NCBI RefSeq assembly: GCF_050487225.1
Contig: NZ_JBKQGY010000002.1
Span: forward strand, 124,001-188,000
Length of the DNA stretch: 64,000 nucleotides
Reading direction: 5' to 3'
Source of the DNA: Paenalcaligenes sp050487225
Lineage (GTDB): Bacteria; Pseudomonadota; Gammaproteobacteria; Burkholderiales; Burkholderiaceae_B
The position numbers and the translations under genes were made by a program. Shown one piece after another: positions 44,138 through 53,617 of this stretch. The stretch's first letter is position 1; each line of letters starts with the position of its first letter. Under the pieces are notes generated by a model that saw nothing but the letters and a program-made list of their open reading frames with translations, was not told where the DNA came from and did no database searches.

Positions 44138-44902
44138 TTATTCTAGACGCACACCTTCATGCAGCGCGGCAATACCGGCTGTTAGGTTGAAGTACTGCAC
44201 GCGCTCTAAGCCAACAGAACGCATCATTTCTGCCAACGTATCTTGATCAGGGTGCATGCGAATAGATTCCGCTAAGTAGCGGTAACTTTCTGCATCGTTC
44301 GCCACCATCTGACCTACTTTAGGCAGAATGTTAAACGAGTACCAGTCGTAGGCTTTTTCCAGTGGCTTCGCGATGCGCGAGAACTCCAGCACCAACAACT
44401 TGCCACCGGGCTTTAAGACGCGTCGCATTTCTGCCAAGGCTTTGTCTTTATGTGTCATGTTACGCAAACCGAATGCCACGGTTACGCGATCAAAATAACC
44501 GGATGGAAAGGGCAGAAACTCGGCATCACATACTGCAACAGGCAACACCAGCCCGTTATCTAGCATGCGATCACGGCCTACTCCCAACATAGAACTGTTG
44601 ATATCCGTTAACCACACCTCACCAGAAGGGCCCGCTTTTTTAGCCAGCGCCTTGGCAATATCACCCGTACCCCCAGCAATATCCAACACTTTCATACCAG
44701 GGCGCACATCGGCTCTGCCCACCGTGAAATGTTTCCAAATACGGTGCAAGCCACCCGACATCAAATCGTTCATGACGTCGTATTTAGTCGCTACAGAATG
44801 AAAGACCTCGGCTACACGAGAAGCCTTCTCTGCTTCACGTACCGTCTGAAATCCGAAATGCGTAGTGCTTTCGTTAGGAGGGGTTTGGTGATTTTTTTCC
44901 AT
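44138..44902 (-). CDS. ubiE: Ubiquinone/menaquinone biosynthesis C-methyltransferase UbiE
   Basis: UbiE methylates C2 of the benzoquinol ring in ubiquinone synthesis (demethylmenaquinol where present). The 254-residue SAM-dependent enzyme contains KYDVMNDLMSGGLHRIWK, the SAM loop VLDIAGGTGDIAKAL and FGLRNMTHKDKALAEM, all UbiE signatures. It is a single gene; no ubiJ or ubiB follows in the window. Supports an aerobic quinone chain together with coq7 and cytochrome bd. Confidence 0.96.
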   Translation of the reverse strand: MEKNHQTPPNESTTHFGFQTVREAEKASRVAEVFHSVATKYDVMNDLMSGGLHRIWKHFTVGRADVRPGMKVLDIAGGTGDIAKALAKKAGPSGEVWLTDINSSMLGVGRDRMLDNGLVLPVAVCDAEFLPFPSGYFDRVTVAFGLRNMTHKDKALAEMRRVLKPGGKLLVLEFSRIAKPLEKAYDWYSFNILPKVGQMVANDAESYRYLAESIRMHPDQDTLAEMMRSVGLERVQYFNLTAGIAALHEGVRLE

Positions 44903-45079
44903 GATGCGTATCGTACCTCAAAAAGCGCTTCTGGCGTTACTCTAGCACCAAGAAAAGCCGTAAAAAATCAATCATGACAGCGACTCCGCTTTTCGTCACA
45001 AACCTGAAATATTGACGCCATATCATATGGGCTATGATCCACGTTATATGCGTGCAAACCACTGTTTGGAATGAAGAGT

Positions 45080-45790
45080 ATGAGTACGACTATTCTTGTT
45101 GTTGAAGACGAGCCAGCGATCCAAGAACTGATTGCTGTTAACTTGAGTTTTGCTGGCCACAAAGTGCTGCGCGCTGCCGATGCCGAACAAGCACAAACTC
45201 TCATAAATGCCGAATTGCCTGATCTGATTTTACTAGATTGGATGCTACCTGGCGCCTCTGGTATTAGTCTGGCTCGTAAGCTGCGCACAGATGAACGTAC
45301 CCGTGAAATTCCTGTTATCATGCTCACCGCAAAAGGCGCTGAGCTGGATAAGGTAGAAGGTCTAGAAGCCGGTGCGGATGACTACATCACCAAACCCTTC
45401 TCGCCCAAAGAACTCTTGGCCCGCATCAAAGCTGTGCTGCGCCGTCGTGCGCCACAACTTACCGATGACCTGATCCAGATTGGCTCTCTGCAACTGGACC
45501 CTGCCACACACCGTGTTACGGGTAGTGAGCAGGTACTGAATATCGGACCTACAGAATTTAGATTGCTGCACTTCTTCATGACTCACACTGAACGCGTTTT
45601 CTCTCGCACCCAGCTGTTAGATCAAGTATGGGGTGATCACGTATTCGTGGAAGAACGTACCGTAGACGTACACATTCGCCGCCTACGTAAAGCACTAGAA
45701 CCTAGCGGTCACGACGCTCATATTGAAACCGTACGTGGTGCTGGCTATCGCTTTTCTGCCGTGCTTTCCGCCAGCTCCGGCAAATCATGA
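45080..45790 (+). CDS. phoB: Phosphate regulon response regulator PhoB
   Basis: The OmpR-type regulator (236 residues from ATG 45080) has a receiver domain with phospho-acceptor Asp53 in LILLDWMLPG, acidic pair VEDEP, the conserved Lys in ITKPFSPKEL, and a winged helix with RTVDVHIRRLRKAL and TVRGAGYRF. An ATG three codons earlier (45071) is also possible; neither has a strong ribosome site. A possible promoter (TTGACG 45012-45017, TATGAT 45033-45038, spacing only 15) lies upstream. It overlaps phoR by 4 bases. pst genes are not in the window. Confidence 0.93.
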   Translation: MSTTILVVEDEPAIQELIAVNLSFAGHKVLRAADAEQAQTLINAELPDLILLDWMLPGASGISLARKLRTDERTREIPVIMLTAKGAELDKVEGLEAGADDYITKPFSPKELLARIKAVLRRRAPQLTDDLIQIGSLQLDPATHRVTGSEQVLNIGPTEFRLLHFFMTHTERVFSRTQLLDQVWGDHVFVEERTVDVHIRRLRKALEPSGHDAHIETVRGAGYRFSAVLSASSGKS

Positions 45791-47079
45791 ACAAAACCCT
45801 TTATTCCATTGCTGCTTGGGCCATCTTGGCCGTGTTACTAGGCTCTTGGCTAGGCAGCTCCATAGGCTGGGCTGTTTTTGCCCTGGGCCTGCTGTTGATG
45901 GTGTTAATCAGCGGCATGCAATTACAAAAAATACGAGGTTGGGTGCGCGATCTGCATCAGCCTCCCCCAGTCTCTATTGGGCCATGGGATGAAATTCTGG
46001 CTCCTGTGTACAGGCAGCTCAAAGCTGACCGCGAGCAAATCGCGTCGCTAAACCGTGGCATTGAAGCCATTATGCTGGCGGCAGAAGCCCTACCTGACGG
46101 CGCTATCACCCTAGATGAAAGCATGGGGCTGCAATGGTGTAACCAAACTGCTGCAGAGCATTTGGGCTTAAACATAGACACCGACCTGCACCACAGTATT
46201 TTCAATATTTTGCGTGCGCCTGAATTCACACAATATGTGAATCAAAACAAATGGGATAGCCCGCTATTACTGCATACCGAGCAAGGTGGTTTGGATAAAT
46301 CCCTGCTCATACAGCTTAGCCCGTATGGCTTTGGGCAATTCTTGATGGTGACACGTGACGTCACCCAAGTAGAAAAGCTGGAAACCACCCGCAAAGACTT
46401 CGTCGCCAACGTATCGCACGAATTGCGTACACCGCTGACAGTGTTATTTGGTTTCTTAGAGACATTACGTGAGCACCCTGCTGACAGCTTCAGCGTAGAG
46501 CAACGCGAGCGCTACGAACAAATGATGTTCGAACAAGCGCAACATATGCAGGCCATTGTGGCTGATTTGCTCACCCTATCTACGCTGGAGTCCTCGCCCC
46601 CTACCGAAGGTAGACCGGTACGCGTGAGCTTAATTATTCAACACGCCTTGGAGCAAGCCAAAGCGCTGTCCAACGGGCAACACCAGTTTGTAGAAAATAT
46701 AGACCCAGCCTTATGCATTGTGGGCTCTGAAAACGAATTAACCTCTGCCATTTCCAACCTGCTGACTAACGCCATACGCTACACCCCTAAAGACGGCACA
46801 ATTACCGTCAGTTGGTACAGCACCGAGGACGGCGGCGCCTGTTATTCCGTGCAAGACACCGGCATAGGCATTGCCCCACAAGACATTCCTCGCCTAACCG
46901 AGCGCTTCTACCGTGCAGACAAAGGCCGCTCCAGAGCCACTGGTGGCACAGGCCTAGGCTTAGCCATCACGCGCCACGTCGCCATGCGTCACAACGCTGA
47001 ATTGCTGATTCAAAGCCAGTTTGGTACTGGGAGCATGTTCACACTACGGTTTGCTCCGTTACGTGTCCGTACTCTATAA
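45787..47079 (+). CDS. phoR: Phosphate regulon sensor kinase PhoR
   Basis: The 430-residue histidine kinase has two N-terminal hydrophobic segments within the first 45 residues, a PAS-like region (about 95-195), the H-box FVANVSHELRTPLTVL, N-box NLLTNAIRYTP and G-boxes DTGIGI and GGTGLGLAI. The absence of a large periplasmic loop is typical for PhoR, which senses the state of the Pst transporter. It is coupled to phoB by an ATGA overlap, and a bidirectional terminator follows. Confidence 0.93.
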   Translation: MNKTLYSIAAWAILAVLLGSWLGSSIGWAVFALGLLLMVLISGMQLQKIRGWVRDLHQPPPVSIGPWDEILAPVYRQLKADREQIASLNRGIEAIMLAAEALPDGAITLDESMGLQWCNQTAAEHLGLNIDTDLHHSIFNILRAPEFTQYVNQNKWDSPLLLHTEQGGLDKSLLIQLSPYGFGQFLMVTRDVTQVEKLETTRKDFVANVSHELRTPLTVLFGFLETLREHPADSFSVEQRERYEQMMFEQAQHMQAIVADLLTLSTLESSPPTEGRPVRVSLIIQHALEQAKALSNGQHQFVENIDPALCIVGSENELTSAISNLLTNAIRYTPKDGTITVSWYSTEDGGACYSVQDTGIGIAPQDIPRLTERFYRADKGRSRATGGTGLGLAITRHVAMRHNAELLIQSQFGTGSMFTLRFAPLRVRTL

Positions 47080-47107
47080 AAAAATGCACCCTAGTGGGTG
47101 CATTTTT
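47080..47107. terminator. Bidirectional terminator between phoR and ilvA
   Basis: AAAAATGCACCC and GGGTGCATTTTT pair perfectly around TAGT. The A and T tracts make it active for phoR (+) and ilvA (-). Confidence 0.92.
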
Positions 47108-47131
47108 CGTTGTGCCGTATAGACGCGACTC

Positions 47132-48640
47132 TTACAAAAACATCTTGTACACAGGGTTGTGAGTCTCGCGCCAGTGCGGGTAACCCAACGCATTCACAAA
47201 CTCTTTAAATGCCTGTTTGTCAGCGGGCGGTACCTGCAAGCCCACCAAAATACGACCGTAATCGTCACCTTGGTTACGGTAGTGGAACAAACTGATGTTC
47301 CAGTCAGGGTTCATGCTGCTTAAGAAACGGCGCAAAGCACCTGGACGCTCTGGGAACTCAAAACGGTACAGTTCCTCGTGCTCGGACAAAGGCGATCTGC
47401 CACCCACCATATAACGAATGTGGGTTTTAGCCATTTCGTTATCAGTCAGATTTAAGGTTGGAAAGCCCTTGCGTACAAAGTGATTTTCAAGCTTGGCTAT
47501 ATCGGCTTCTGATTGGATCTGCAAACCCACAAACACATGGGCTTCTTTAGCATCAGAAATTCGGTAGTTAAACTCGGTCACAGAGCGATCACCCAATGAC
47601 TCGGTCAGGCGACGGAAACTACCGCGCTCTTCGGGTAGGCTCAGAACAAATACCGCTTCACGTGCCAACCCCACATCGGCCCGTTCTGCCACAAAACGCA
47701 GACGGTCGAAGTTCATGTTCGCGCCTGAAGTAATAGCGATCAGCGTTTTGTTTTTCAGCTTATGCTCTTGCGCATAACGTTTCAAACCCGCCAAGCCCAA
47801 CGCACCAGCGGGTTCCAACACGCTACGCGTTTCTTGGAACACATCTTTGATGCTCGCACAGATCGCGTCTGTATCCACCAACACGAAATCATCCACATAC
47901 TCGCGGGCAATACGGAAGGTCTCCTGACCTACTTGTTTCACCGCTGTACCGTCTGAGAACAAGCCTACGTCTGTCAGATTCAATCTGCGGTTAGCTTTGA
48001 CGCTACGCGCCATTGCCGCTGAATCTTCAGTTTGTACACCAATGATTTTGATTTCAGGACGCAACTGCTTGATATACGCCGCCACACCTGAAATCAAACC
48101 ACCACCACCAATAGGCACAAATACGGCATCTATAGGGCCTGGATGTTGATGCAGAATTTCCATACCAATAGTGCCCTGCCCCGCGATCACATAAGGATCA
48201 TCAAAGGGGTGCACAAAGGTGAGCTTTTCTTTCTTTTCCAGCTCTTGTGCATGCGCGTAAGCATCGGAATAGCTTTCACCTGCCAGCACAACTTCACCAC
48301 CAAAACGTCGCACGCCATCGATTTTTAATTGTGGGGTGGTCTCAGGCATCACAATCACAGCACGCGTGCCCAAGCGCTTGGCAGAGTATGCAACGCCTTG
48401 AGCATGATTACCCGCTGAGGCCGCAATCACGCCGCGCTTCAACTCTGCAGGGGTAAGGTGAGCCATTTTGTTGTACGCACCGCGCAGCTTGAAGCTGAAC
48501 ACATCCAGCTGGTCTTCTCGCTTGAGCAAAATTCGGTTGTTCAACCGCGCCGATGCCAAAGGGGCATGCTCAAGTGGTGTTTCTCGCACCACGTCATAGA
48601 CTCTAGAAGTTAGAATGCGTTTAAGATAGTCGTTGGACAT
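47132..48640 (-). CDS. ilvA: Threonine dehydratase (deaminase), biosynthetic
   Basis: IlvA turns threonine into 2-oxobutyrate for isoleucine synthesis. The 502-residue product has the PLP lysine in SFKLRGAYNKM, the glycine-rich phosphate loop PIGGGGLISG and two C-terminal ACT-like domains (about residues 325-500) for isoleucine feedback, marking the long biosynthetic form. I start at ATG 48640 (MSNDYLKRIL); the longer frame to 48712 adds a hydrophobic leader not expected for this cytosolic enzyme. Confidence 0.95.
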   Translation of the reverse strand: MSNDYLKRILTSRVYDVVRETPLEHAPLASARLNNRILLKREDQLDVFSFKLRGAYNKMAHLTPAELKRGVIAASAGNHAQGVAYSAKRLGTRAVIVMPETTPQLKIDGVRRFGGEVVLAGESYSDAYAHAQELEKKEKLTFVHPFDDPYVIAGQGTIGMEILHQHPGPIDAVFVPIGGGGLISGVAAYIKQLRPEIKIIGVQTEDSAAMARSVKANRRLNLTDVGLFSDGTAVKQVGQETFRIAREYVDDFVLVDTDAICASIKDVFQETRSVLEPAGALGLAGLKRYAQEHKLKNKTLIAITSGANMNFDRLRFVAERADVGLAREAVFVLSLPEERGSFRRLTESLGDRSVTEFNYRISDAKEAHVFVGLQIQSEADIAKLENHFVRKGFPTLNLTDNEMAKTHIRYMVGGRSPLSEHEELYRFEFPERPGALRRFLSSMNPDWNISLFHYRNQGDDYGRILVGLQVPPADKQAFKEFVNALGYPHWRETHNPVYKMFL

Positions 48641-48758
48641 AATACTGACTGCCGAAACCCCGCGACAGATTAAAAATAGACAAGAAGAAAAAAGGATAAC
48701 ATAGAGTGCCATAAAATCAGCGCCCGTGGCACGCTATATACAAGGTACTCATCCCCCT

Positions 48759-49322
48759 ATGGAAGCATGGCTGCAAACATCCATCAACTGGTTGCTACAA
48801 TCTTTGGCGTTACCCGAGATAGGACTGACAGCCATTTTCATGGTCAGTTTTGTTTCGGCAACACTTTTACCGCTAGGCTCTGAACCCGCCGTTTTCGCTT
48901 ACGTTACGGTTTCACCGCATATGTTCTGGCCTGCGGTGGTCATTGCCACCATCGGCAATACCTTGGGCGGTGTAGTCAGTTACTGGATGGGGTCCGCAGC
49001 ACATCGTGCCTACGAGGTATGGAAAGAAAACCATCCACAAGCCAATGACGATGAAGCACAAAAAAACGCACGCACAGGTCGCTGGCATCAAACGGTACAA
49101 AACTGGTTAGACAAACTGGGGCCTCCGGCACTATTACTGTCATGGCTACCCATCGTAGGTGACCCCTTATGTAGCGTCGCGGGCTGGCTACGTTTACCGT
49201 TAGGCCCGTGCATGGCATACATGGCGGTAGGTAAATGTTTGCGCTACATCATCATGACCACCTTCTTGCTGTGGGTGTTTCCGATGCTGGGCTGGGGTGA
49301 TCTATCAGTACCGCAGTCGTAA
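48759..49322 (+). CDS. YqaA-family (DedA-related) membrane protein
   Basis: The 187-residue polytopic protein has the FVSATLLPLGSEPAV segment and GNTLGGVVSYWMG of the YqaA/VTT group, and a late SWLPIVGDPLCSVAGWLRL re-entrant region. VTT/DedA proteins are linked to undecaprenyl-phosphate or lipid translocation, but the YqaA branch is uncharacterised. I favour ATG 48759 (MEAWLQTS); a GTG frame from 48726 is possible. It is divergent from ilvA. Confidence 0.8.
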   Translation: MEAWLQTSINWLLQSLALPEIGLTAIFMVSFVSATLLPLGSEPAVFAYVTVSPHMFWPAVVIATIGNTLGGVVSYWMGSAAHRAYEVWKENHPQANDDEAQKNARTGRWHQTVQNWLDKLGPPALLLSWLPIVGDPLCSVAGWLRLPLGPCMAYMAVGKCLRYIIMTTFLLWVFPMLGWGDLSVPQS

Positions 49323-49433
49323 TCAAGGCAGCCACCACAACACTACCTAGACTCTATGTGTATAGGCTGTTCACCCCGTGAGCCTTTTTCCGCGGTAGGC
49401 TGAACTGACAGAAAAAATGGTAAAGCAGCCACA

Positions 49434-49467
49434 GTTTGACGCGTTTTACCCCCTAGAACCGTCAAAC
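49434..49467. repeat. Inverted repeat upstream of the fused dehydrogenase
   Basis: GTTTGACG and CGTCAAAC are perfect 8-bp complements separated by 18 bases, about 90 bases before the ATG at 49558. It could be an operator (spacing close to two helix turns between half-site centres) or chance. No T run follows, so it is not a terminator. Confidence 0.4.
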
Positions 49468-49557
49468 CACACACTTAGCCAAGCCGAACACCAACGAATG
49501 AATTAAACTAAGACGTTCAGTCAATCCTTGTTCGCCTTGTAGGCCACACCAGATTTT

Positions 49558-52500
49558 ATGAACGCCCCCATCGCCAGCCAGTATCTTGCCGCCCATTCTT
49601 CCTCGGTGCTCAATACACGCCTGCGTGAAATCCCCTACAACTACACTTCTTACTCCGATCGCGAAATTGTTTTGCGTCTACTCGGGGATGAAGCATGGGA
49701 AAAACTCAGCGAGCTACGTTCCGAACGCCGTACAGGCCGTTCTGCCAAGATGCTGTTTGAGGTGCTAGGCGACATCTGGGTAGTACGCCGCAACCCCTAC
49801 TTGCAAGACGACCTGCTGCACAACCCTAAACGTTTGCACCAGTTGATCGAAGCTTTGCAGCACCGCTTGAACGAAATCGACAAGCGCCGTGATGTAGACG
49901 TTGCCGAGCGCGACCAGAAAGTACAGTTTTTGCTGCACAGCGCTCAAGCTGCTGTGACGGCATTTGAAAACGAATTCACCACGATGCGCGACCTACGTCA
50001 GCGCACAGTAAAACGCCTAGGTGCAATCACTGCCGCTGACAACATCAAGTTTGATGGTTTGTCCCGCGTGTCGCACGTGACTGACGCCACCGACTGGCGT
50101 GTGGAATACCCCTTTGTTGTACTGACGCCCGACCACGAAGCCGAAATGGCAGCGTTGGTACGCGCCTGTATGGAATTAGGTCTGACCATCATCCCTAGGG
50201 GAGGTGGTACAGGCTATACCGGTGGTGCTATTCCGCTTAGTCCACGCTCTGCCGTTATTAACACTGAAAAGCTAGAAGCGCTTGGCCCAGTAGAAGCCAT
50301 CGCCATGCCTGGCCTAGACACCCCAGTACACACGATTTTGTCTGGTGCTGGTGTGGTGACTCGTCGTGTGGCCGATGCCGCGACCGCAGCAGGCCGCGTG
50401 TTTGCGGTTGATCCTACCTCTATTGATGCCTCCTGTGTGGGCGGTAACGTAGCCATGAACGCCGGCGGTAAAAAAGCCGTGCTCTGGGGTACTGCGCTGG
50501 ATAACCTAGCCTGGTGGCGCATGGTAGACCCAGAAGGTAACTGGCTAGAAGTTACCCGTGTTAATCACAACTTGGGCAAAATCCACGAAGTAGACGAAGC
50601 GGTTTTCGACCTGCAATGGTTTGACGGGGCTTTTGCTCCCGGTGCCAAATTGCTGCGTAGCGAAACCTTGCGCATCAAAGGCCAGTCTTTCCGTAAAGTA
50701 GGTTTAGGTAAAGACGTTACCGACAAATTCTTGTCCGGCTTGCCCGGTGTGCAAAAAGAAGGCTGTGATGGTCTGATTACCTCTGCACGCTGGATTCTGC
50801 ACCGCATGCCTGAACACACCCGTACCGTCTGTATGGAGTTCTTCGGCAGCGCACGTAATGCCGTGCCGTCTATTGTTGAAGTCAAAAATTATCTGGACAC
50901 CGAAGGCAAAGAGCGCGGTGCGTTATTGGCTGGTCTGGAACACTTGGATGAACGTTACCTGCGCGCGGTAGGCTATGCCACCAAGAGCAAGCGCGGTGTA
51001 CTGCCCAAGATGGTGCTGATTGGCGATATCGTCGGTGATGATGCCGATGCTGTTGCTCACGCTGCGAGCGAAGTAGTACGCATTGCCAACAGCCGTCACG
51101 GTGAAGGTTTTGTGGCTGTTAGCCCCGAAGCCCGTAAACGTTTCTGGCTAGACCGTTCCCGTACGGCGGCGATTGCCCGTCACACTAACGCGTTTAAGAT
51201 CAACGAAGATGTGGTGATCCCGCTCAACCGTATGGGCGAGTACACCGACGAAATCGAACGCATCAACATCGAGCTGTCCACACGCAACAAACTGCGTTTG
51301 CTGGATTCACTAGAAGAATTCCTGCAAGGCGATTTGCCCATCGGCAAACTGGCCGACCCAGCCGATGCCGATCACACGCGCGAAGAAGTGCTGGAAAACC
51401 GTAGGCATGATGCCTTGGCTACCCTGCAATCCGTGCGTGATCGCTGGAGCTGGCTGCTGCAAAACTTGGATGCCCCCGTTGCCGAGCAACTGGATACCTT
51501 GCGAGCCCACGGCTTGGAAGCGGTAATCCCTGCCTTGCAAGAGCGTATTGCCGCTCAACCTGATGTGCGCATTGTAGAAATGCTGCAAGACCACACACTG
51601 CGTATTTCGTGGAAAACCGAAGTACGCTCGCGCTTGGAAGAACACTTCCCCGGCGCTGACTGTGCAGCAGTGTTGGCAGAACTACAAGCCATTCACGACA
51701 AAGTACTGAAAAGCCGTGTGTTTGTCGCGCTGCACATGCACGCGGGCGACGGTAACGTGCACACCAACATTCCGGTCAACTCGGATGACTACGGCATGTT
51801 GCAAGAGGCCAATGAAACTGTAGAACGCATCATGCAAATCGCCCGCCGTCTGGATGGCGTGATTTCTGGTGAGCACGGTATTGGTCTGACTAAGTACGAG
51901 TTCTTAACACAAGAAGAACTACAGCCTTTCCAAGATTACAAACGTCGTATCGACCCACAAAACCACTTCAACGCTGGCAAACTGATGCCCGGCGCTGATT
52001 TGAGTCGTGCGTGGACGCCTAGCTTCAACTTGCTGGGGTACGAGTCGTTGATCATGCAACGTAGTGAAATCAGCTCGATTTCTCACGCGATCAAAGACTG
52101 TTTGCGTTGCGGTAAATGTAAACCGGTCTGTGCCACCCACGTGCCACGCGCCAACTTACTGTACTCCCCACGCAATAAGATTCTGGCCACATCACTGCTG
52201 ATCGAAGCCTTCTTGTACGAAGAACAAACGCGTCGCGGTATTAGCCTAAAACACTGGGAAGACTTTGAGGGCGTCGCTGACCACTGTACGCTGTGCCACA
52301 AATGCTTTACTCCCTGTCCGGTAGACATCGACTTTGGTGACGTCACCATGGAGATGCGCGCCTTGTTGAACCGCATGGGCAAAAAATCGTCCAACCCCGG
52401 TTCATCAGCAGCCATGTTCTTCCTGAACGCCAAAGACCCACGTGTGATCAACACCACTCGTAAAGTCTTGGAAGTGGGCTACAAAGCACAGCGTATGGCG

Positions 52501-53493
52501 AACAACTTGCTGAGCAATGCGGCGCATAAACAAACCGAAGCACCTCCAGCGTCGGTGACTAAGCCCAGCATTCGCGAGCAAGTCATCCACTTTGTGAACA
52601 AGAAAATGCCCGGTGGTTTGCCTAAGCAAACCGCGCGTAAGCTCTTGGACATTGAGGACGCCGACTACGTACCTATTATTCGCAATCCAGCCACCAGCGC
52701 GGATAGCGAAGCGGTGTTTTACTTCCCAGGCTGTGGCTCTGAACGTCTGTTCTCACAAGTAGGTTTGGCGACTCAAGCCATGCTGTGGCACGCTGGCGTG
52801 CAAACTGTATTGCCTCCGGGTTACCTATGCTGTGGTTACCCACAACGTGGTAGCGGCCAGAAAGACAAAGCCGACCAGATGATTACCGATAACCGTGTGC
52901 TGTTCCATCGCATGGCCACCACGCTGAACTACTTGGATATCAAAACAGTAGTCGTTAGCTGTGGTACCTGTTACGACCAGCTCTCTATGTACGAGTTTGA
53001 GAACATCTTCCCAGGCTGCCGCCTGATTGATATTCACGAATTCTTGCTAGAAAAAGGTATTCAGCTAGAAGGTATCAACGGTACTCGCTACATGTACCAC
53101 GATCCTTGCCATACCCCAATGAAGCGTCAGGACCCAATGAAAACCGTCAAAGCCTTGGTGGGTGATCAAACCATCAAGAGCGACAGATGTTGCGGTGAAT
53201 CGGGTACGTTAGCCGTTACGCGTCCTGATATTTCTACTCAGATCCGTTTCCGTAAACAGGAAGAACTGCAGAAAAACCAAGACAACATCCGTGCTGACGG
53301 TTTTGGTGGCGAAGTCAAAATGCTGACTTCCTGTCCATCCTGTCTGCAAGGTTTGTCCCGTTACCAAGACGACACTGGCGTAGAAGCCGACTACATCGTG
53401 GTAGAAATGGCTAAGCACATTTTGGGCGCAGACTGGCTGCCTAACTACGTGAAATCGGCCAATAACGGCGGTATTGAACGCGTACTGGTGTAA
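49558..53493 (+). CDS. Fused FAD-linked dehydrogenase with 4Fe-4S and CCG modules (DUF3683 family)
   Basis: This 1311-residue protein combines the parts usually split over GlcD- and GlcF-like subunits. Residues about 1-150 form the DUF3683-type N-terminal region. About 175-430 is a PCMH FAD domain (PRGGGTGYTGGAIPL, GGNVAMNAGGKKAV). The FAD-oxidase-C part extends to about 800 with LHMHAGDGNVHTNIP and SGEHGIGLTKYEF. Two 4Fe-4S motifs follow (CLRCGKCKPVC near 847, CTLCHKCFTPCP near 910). Two CCG domains end it (FPGCGSERLF and CCGYPQRG near 1055-1092; HDPCHTP and CCGESG near 1180-1212). It probably oxidises a D-2-hydroxyacid and passes electrons through clusters to quinone. Substrate unknown. Confidence 0.9.
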   Translation: MNAPIASQYLAAHSSSVLNTRLREIPYNYTSYSDREIVLRLLGDEAWEKLSELRSERRTGRSAKMLFEVLGDIWVVRRNPYLQDDLLHNPKRLHQLIEALQHRLNEIDKRRDVDVAERDQKVQFLLHSAQAAVTAFENEFTTMRDLRQRTVKRLGAITAADNIKFDGLSRVSHVTDATDWRVEYPFVVLTPDHEAEMAALVRACMELGLTIIPRGGGTGYTGGAIPLSPRSAVINTEKLEALGPVEAIAMPGLDTPVHTILSGAGVVTRRVADAATAAGRVFAVDPTSIDASCVGGNVAMNAGGKKAVLWGTALDNLAWWRMVDPEGNWLEVTRVNHNLGKIHEVDEAVFDLQWFDGAFAPGAKLLRSETLRIKGQSFRKVGLGKDVTDKFLSGLPGVQKEGCDGLITSARWILHRMPEHTRTVCMEFFGSARNAVPSIVEVKNYLDTEGKERGALLAGLEHLDERYLRAVGYATKSKRGVLPKMVLIGDIVGDDADAVAHAASEVVRIANSRHGEGFVAVSPEARKRFWLDRSRTAAIARHTNAFKINEDVVIPLNRMGEYTDEIERINIELSTRNKLRLLDSLEEFLQGDLPIGKLADPADADHTREEVLENRRHDALATLQSVRDRWSWLLQNLDAPVAEQLDTLRAHGLEAVIPALQERIAAQPDVRIVEMLQDHTLRISWKTEVRSRLEEHFPGADCAAVLAELQAIHDKVLKSRVFVALHMHAGDGNVHTNIPVNSDDYGMLQEANETVERIMQIARRLDGVISGEHGIGLTKYEFLTQEELQPFQDYKRRIDPQNHFNAGKLMPGADLSRAWTPSFNLLGYESLIMQRSEISSISHAIKDCLRCGKCKPVCATHVPRANLLYSPRNKILATSLLIEAFLYEEQTRRGISLKHWEDFEGVADHCTLCHKCFTPCPVDIDFGDVTMEMRALLNRMGKKSSNPGSSAAMFFLNAKDPRVINTTRKVLEVGYKAQRMANNLLSNAAHKQTEAPPASVTKPSIREQVIHFVNKKMPGGLPKQTARKLLDIEDADYVPIIRNPATSADSEAVFYFPGCGSERLFSQVGLATQAMLWHAGVQTVLPPGYLCCGYPQRGSGQKDKADQMITDNRVLFHRMATTLNYLDIKTVVVSCGTCYDQLSMYEFENIFPGCRLIDIHEFLLEKGIQLEGINGTRYMYHDPCHTPMKRQDPMKTVKALVGDQTIKSDRCCGESGTLAVTRPDISTQIRFRKQEELQKNQDNIRADGFGGEVKMLTSCPSCLQGLSRYQDDTGVEADYIVVEMAKHILGADWLPNYVKSANNGGIERVLV

Positions 53494-53501
53494 CCACATC
53501 C

Positions 53502-53536
53502 TTTCCCAGAATAGCCTTTGTGAGTTTTCTGGGAAA
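53502..53536 (+). terminator. Hairpin after the fused dehydrogenase gene
   Basis: TTTCCCAGAA (53502-53511) pairs perfectly with TTCTGGGAAA (53527-53536) around a 15-base loop. The following T run is poor (TTATG), so it is a weak terminator or an mRNA-stabilising stem. Confidence 0.6.
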
Positions 53537-53556
53537 TTATGCACAAAATGAGCATT

Positions 53557-53593
53557 ATGCAGAGAAATGCAGGTAGACTGTAGTTCTCTGCAT
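53557..53593. repeat. Perfect inverted repeat upstream of pncB
   Basis: ATGCAGAGAA and TTCTCTGCAT form a perfect 10-bp dyad with a 17-base spacer, ending 24 bases before the pncB ATG. It may be an operator for an NAD-homeostasis regulator or an mRNA hairpin controlling translation. Confidence 0.6.
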
Positions 53594-53617
53594 GATGCAT
53601 TTGGTGTGTAGTTCACG

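Noticed and set aside
44981..45000. Possible Pho box upstream of phoB
   Set aside because: Only one loose half-site (ATGACAG) is seen, without the required second repeat at the right spacing.
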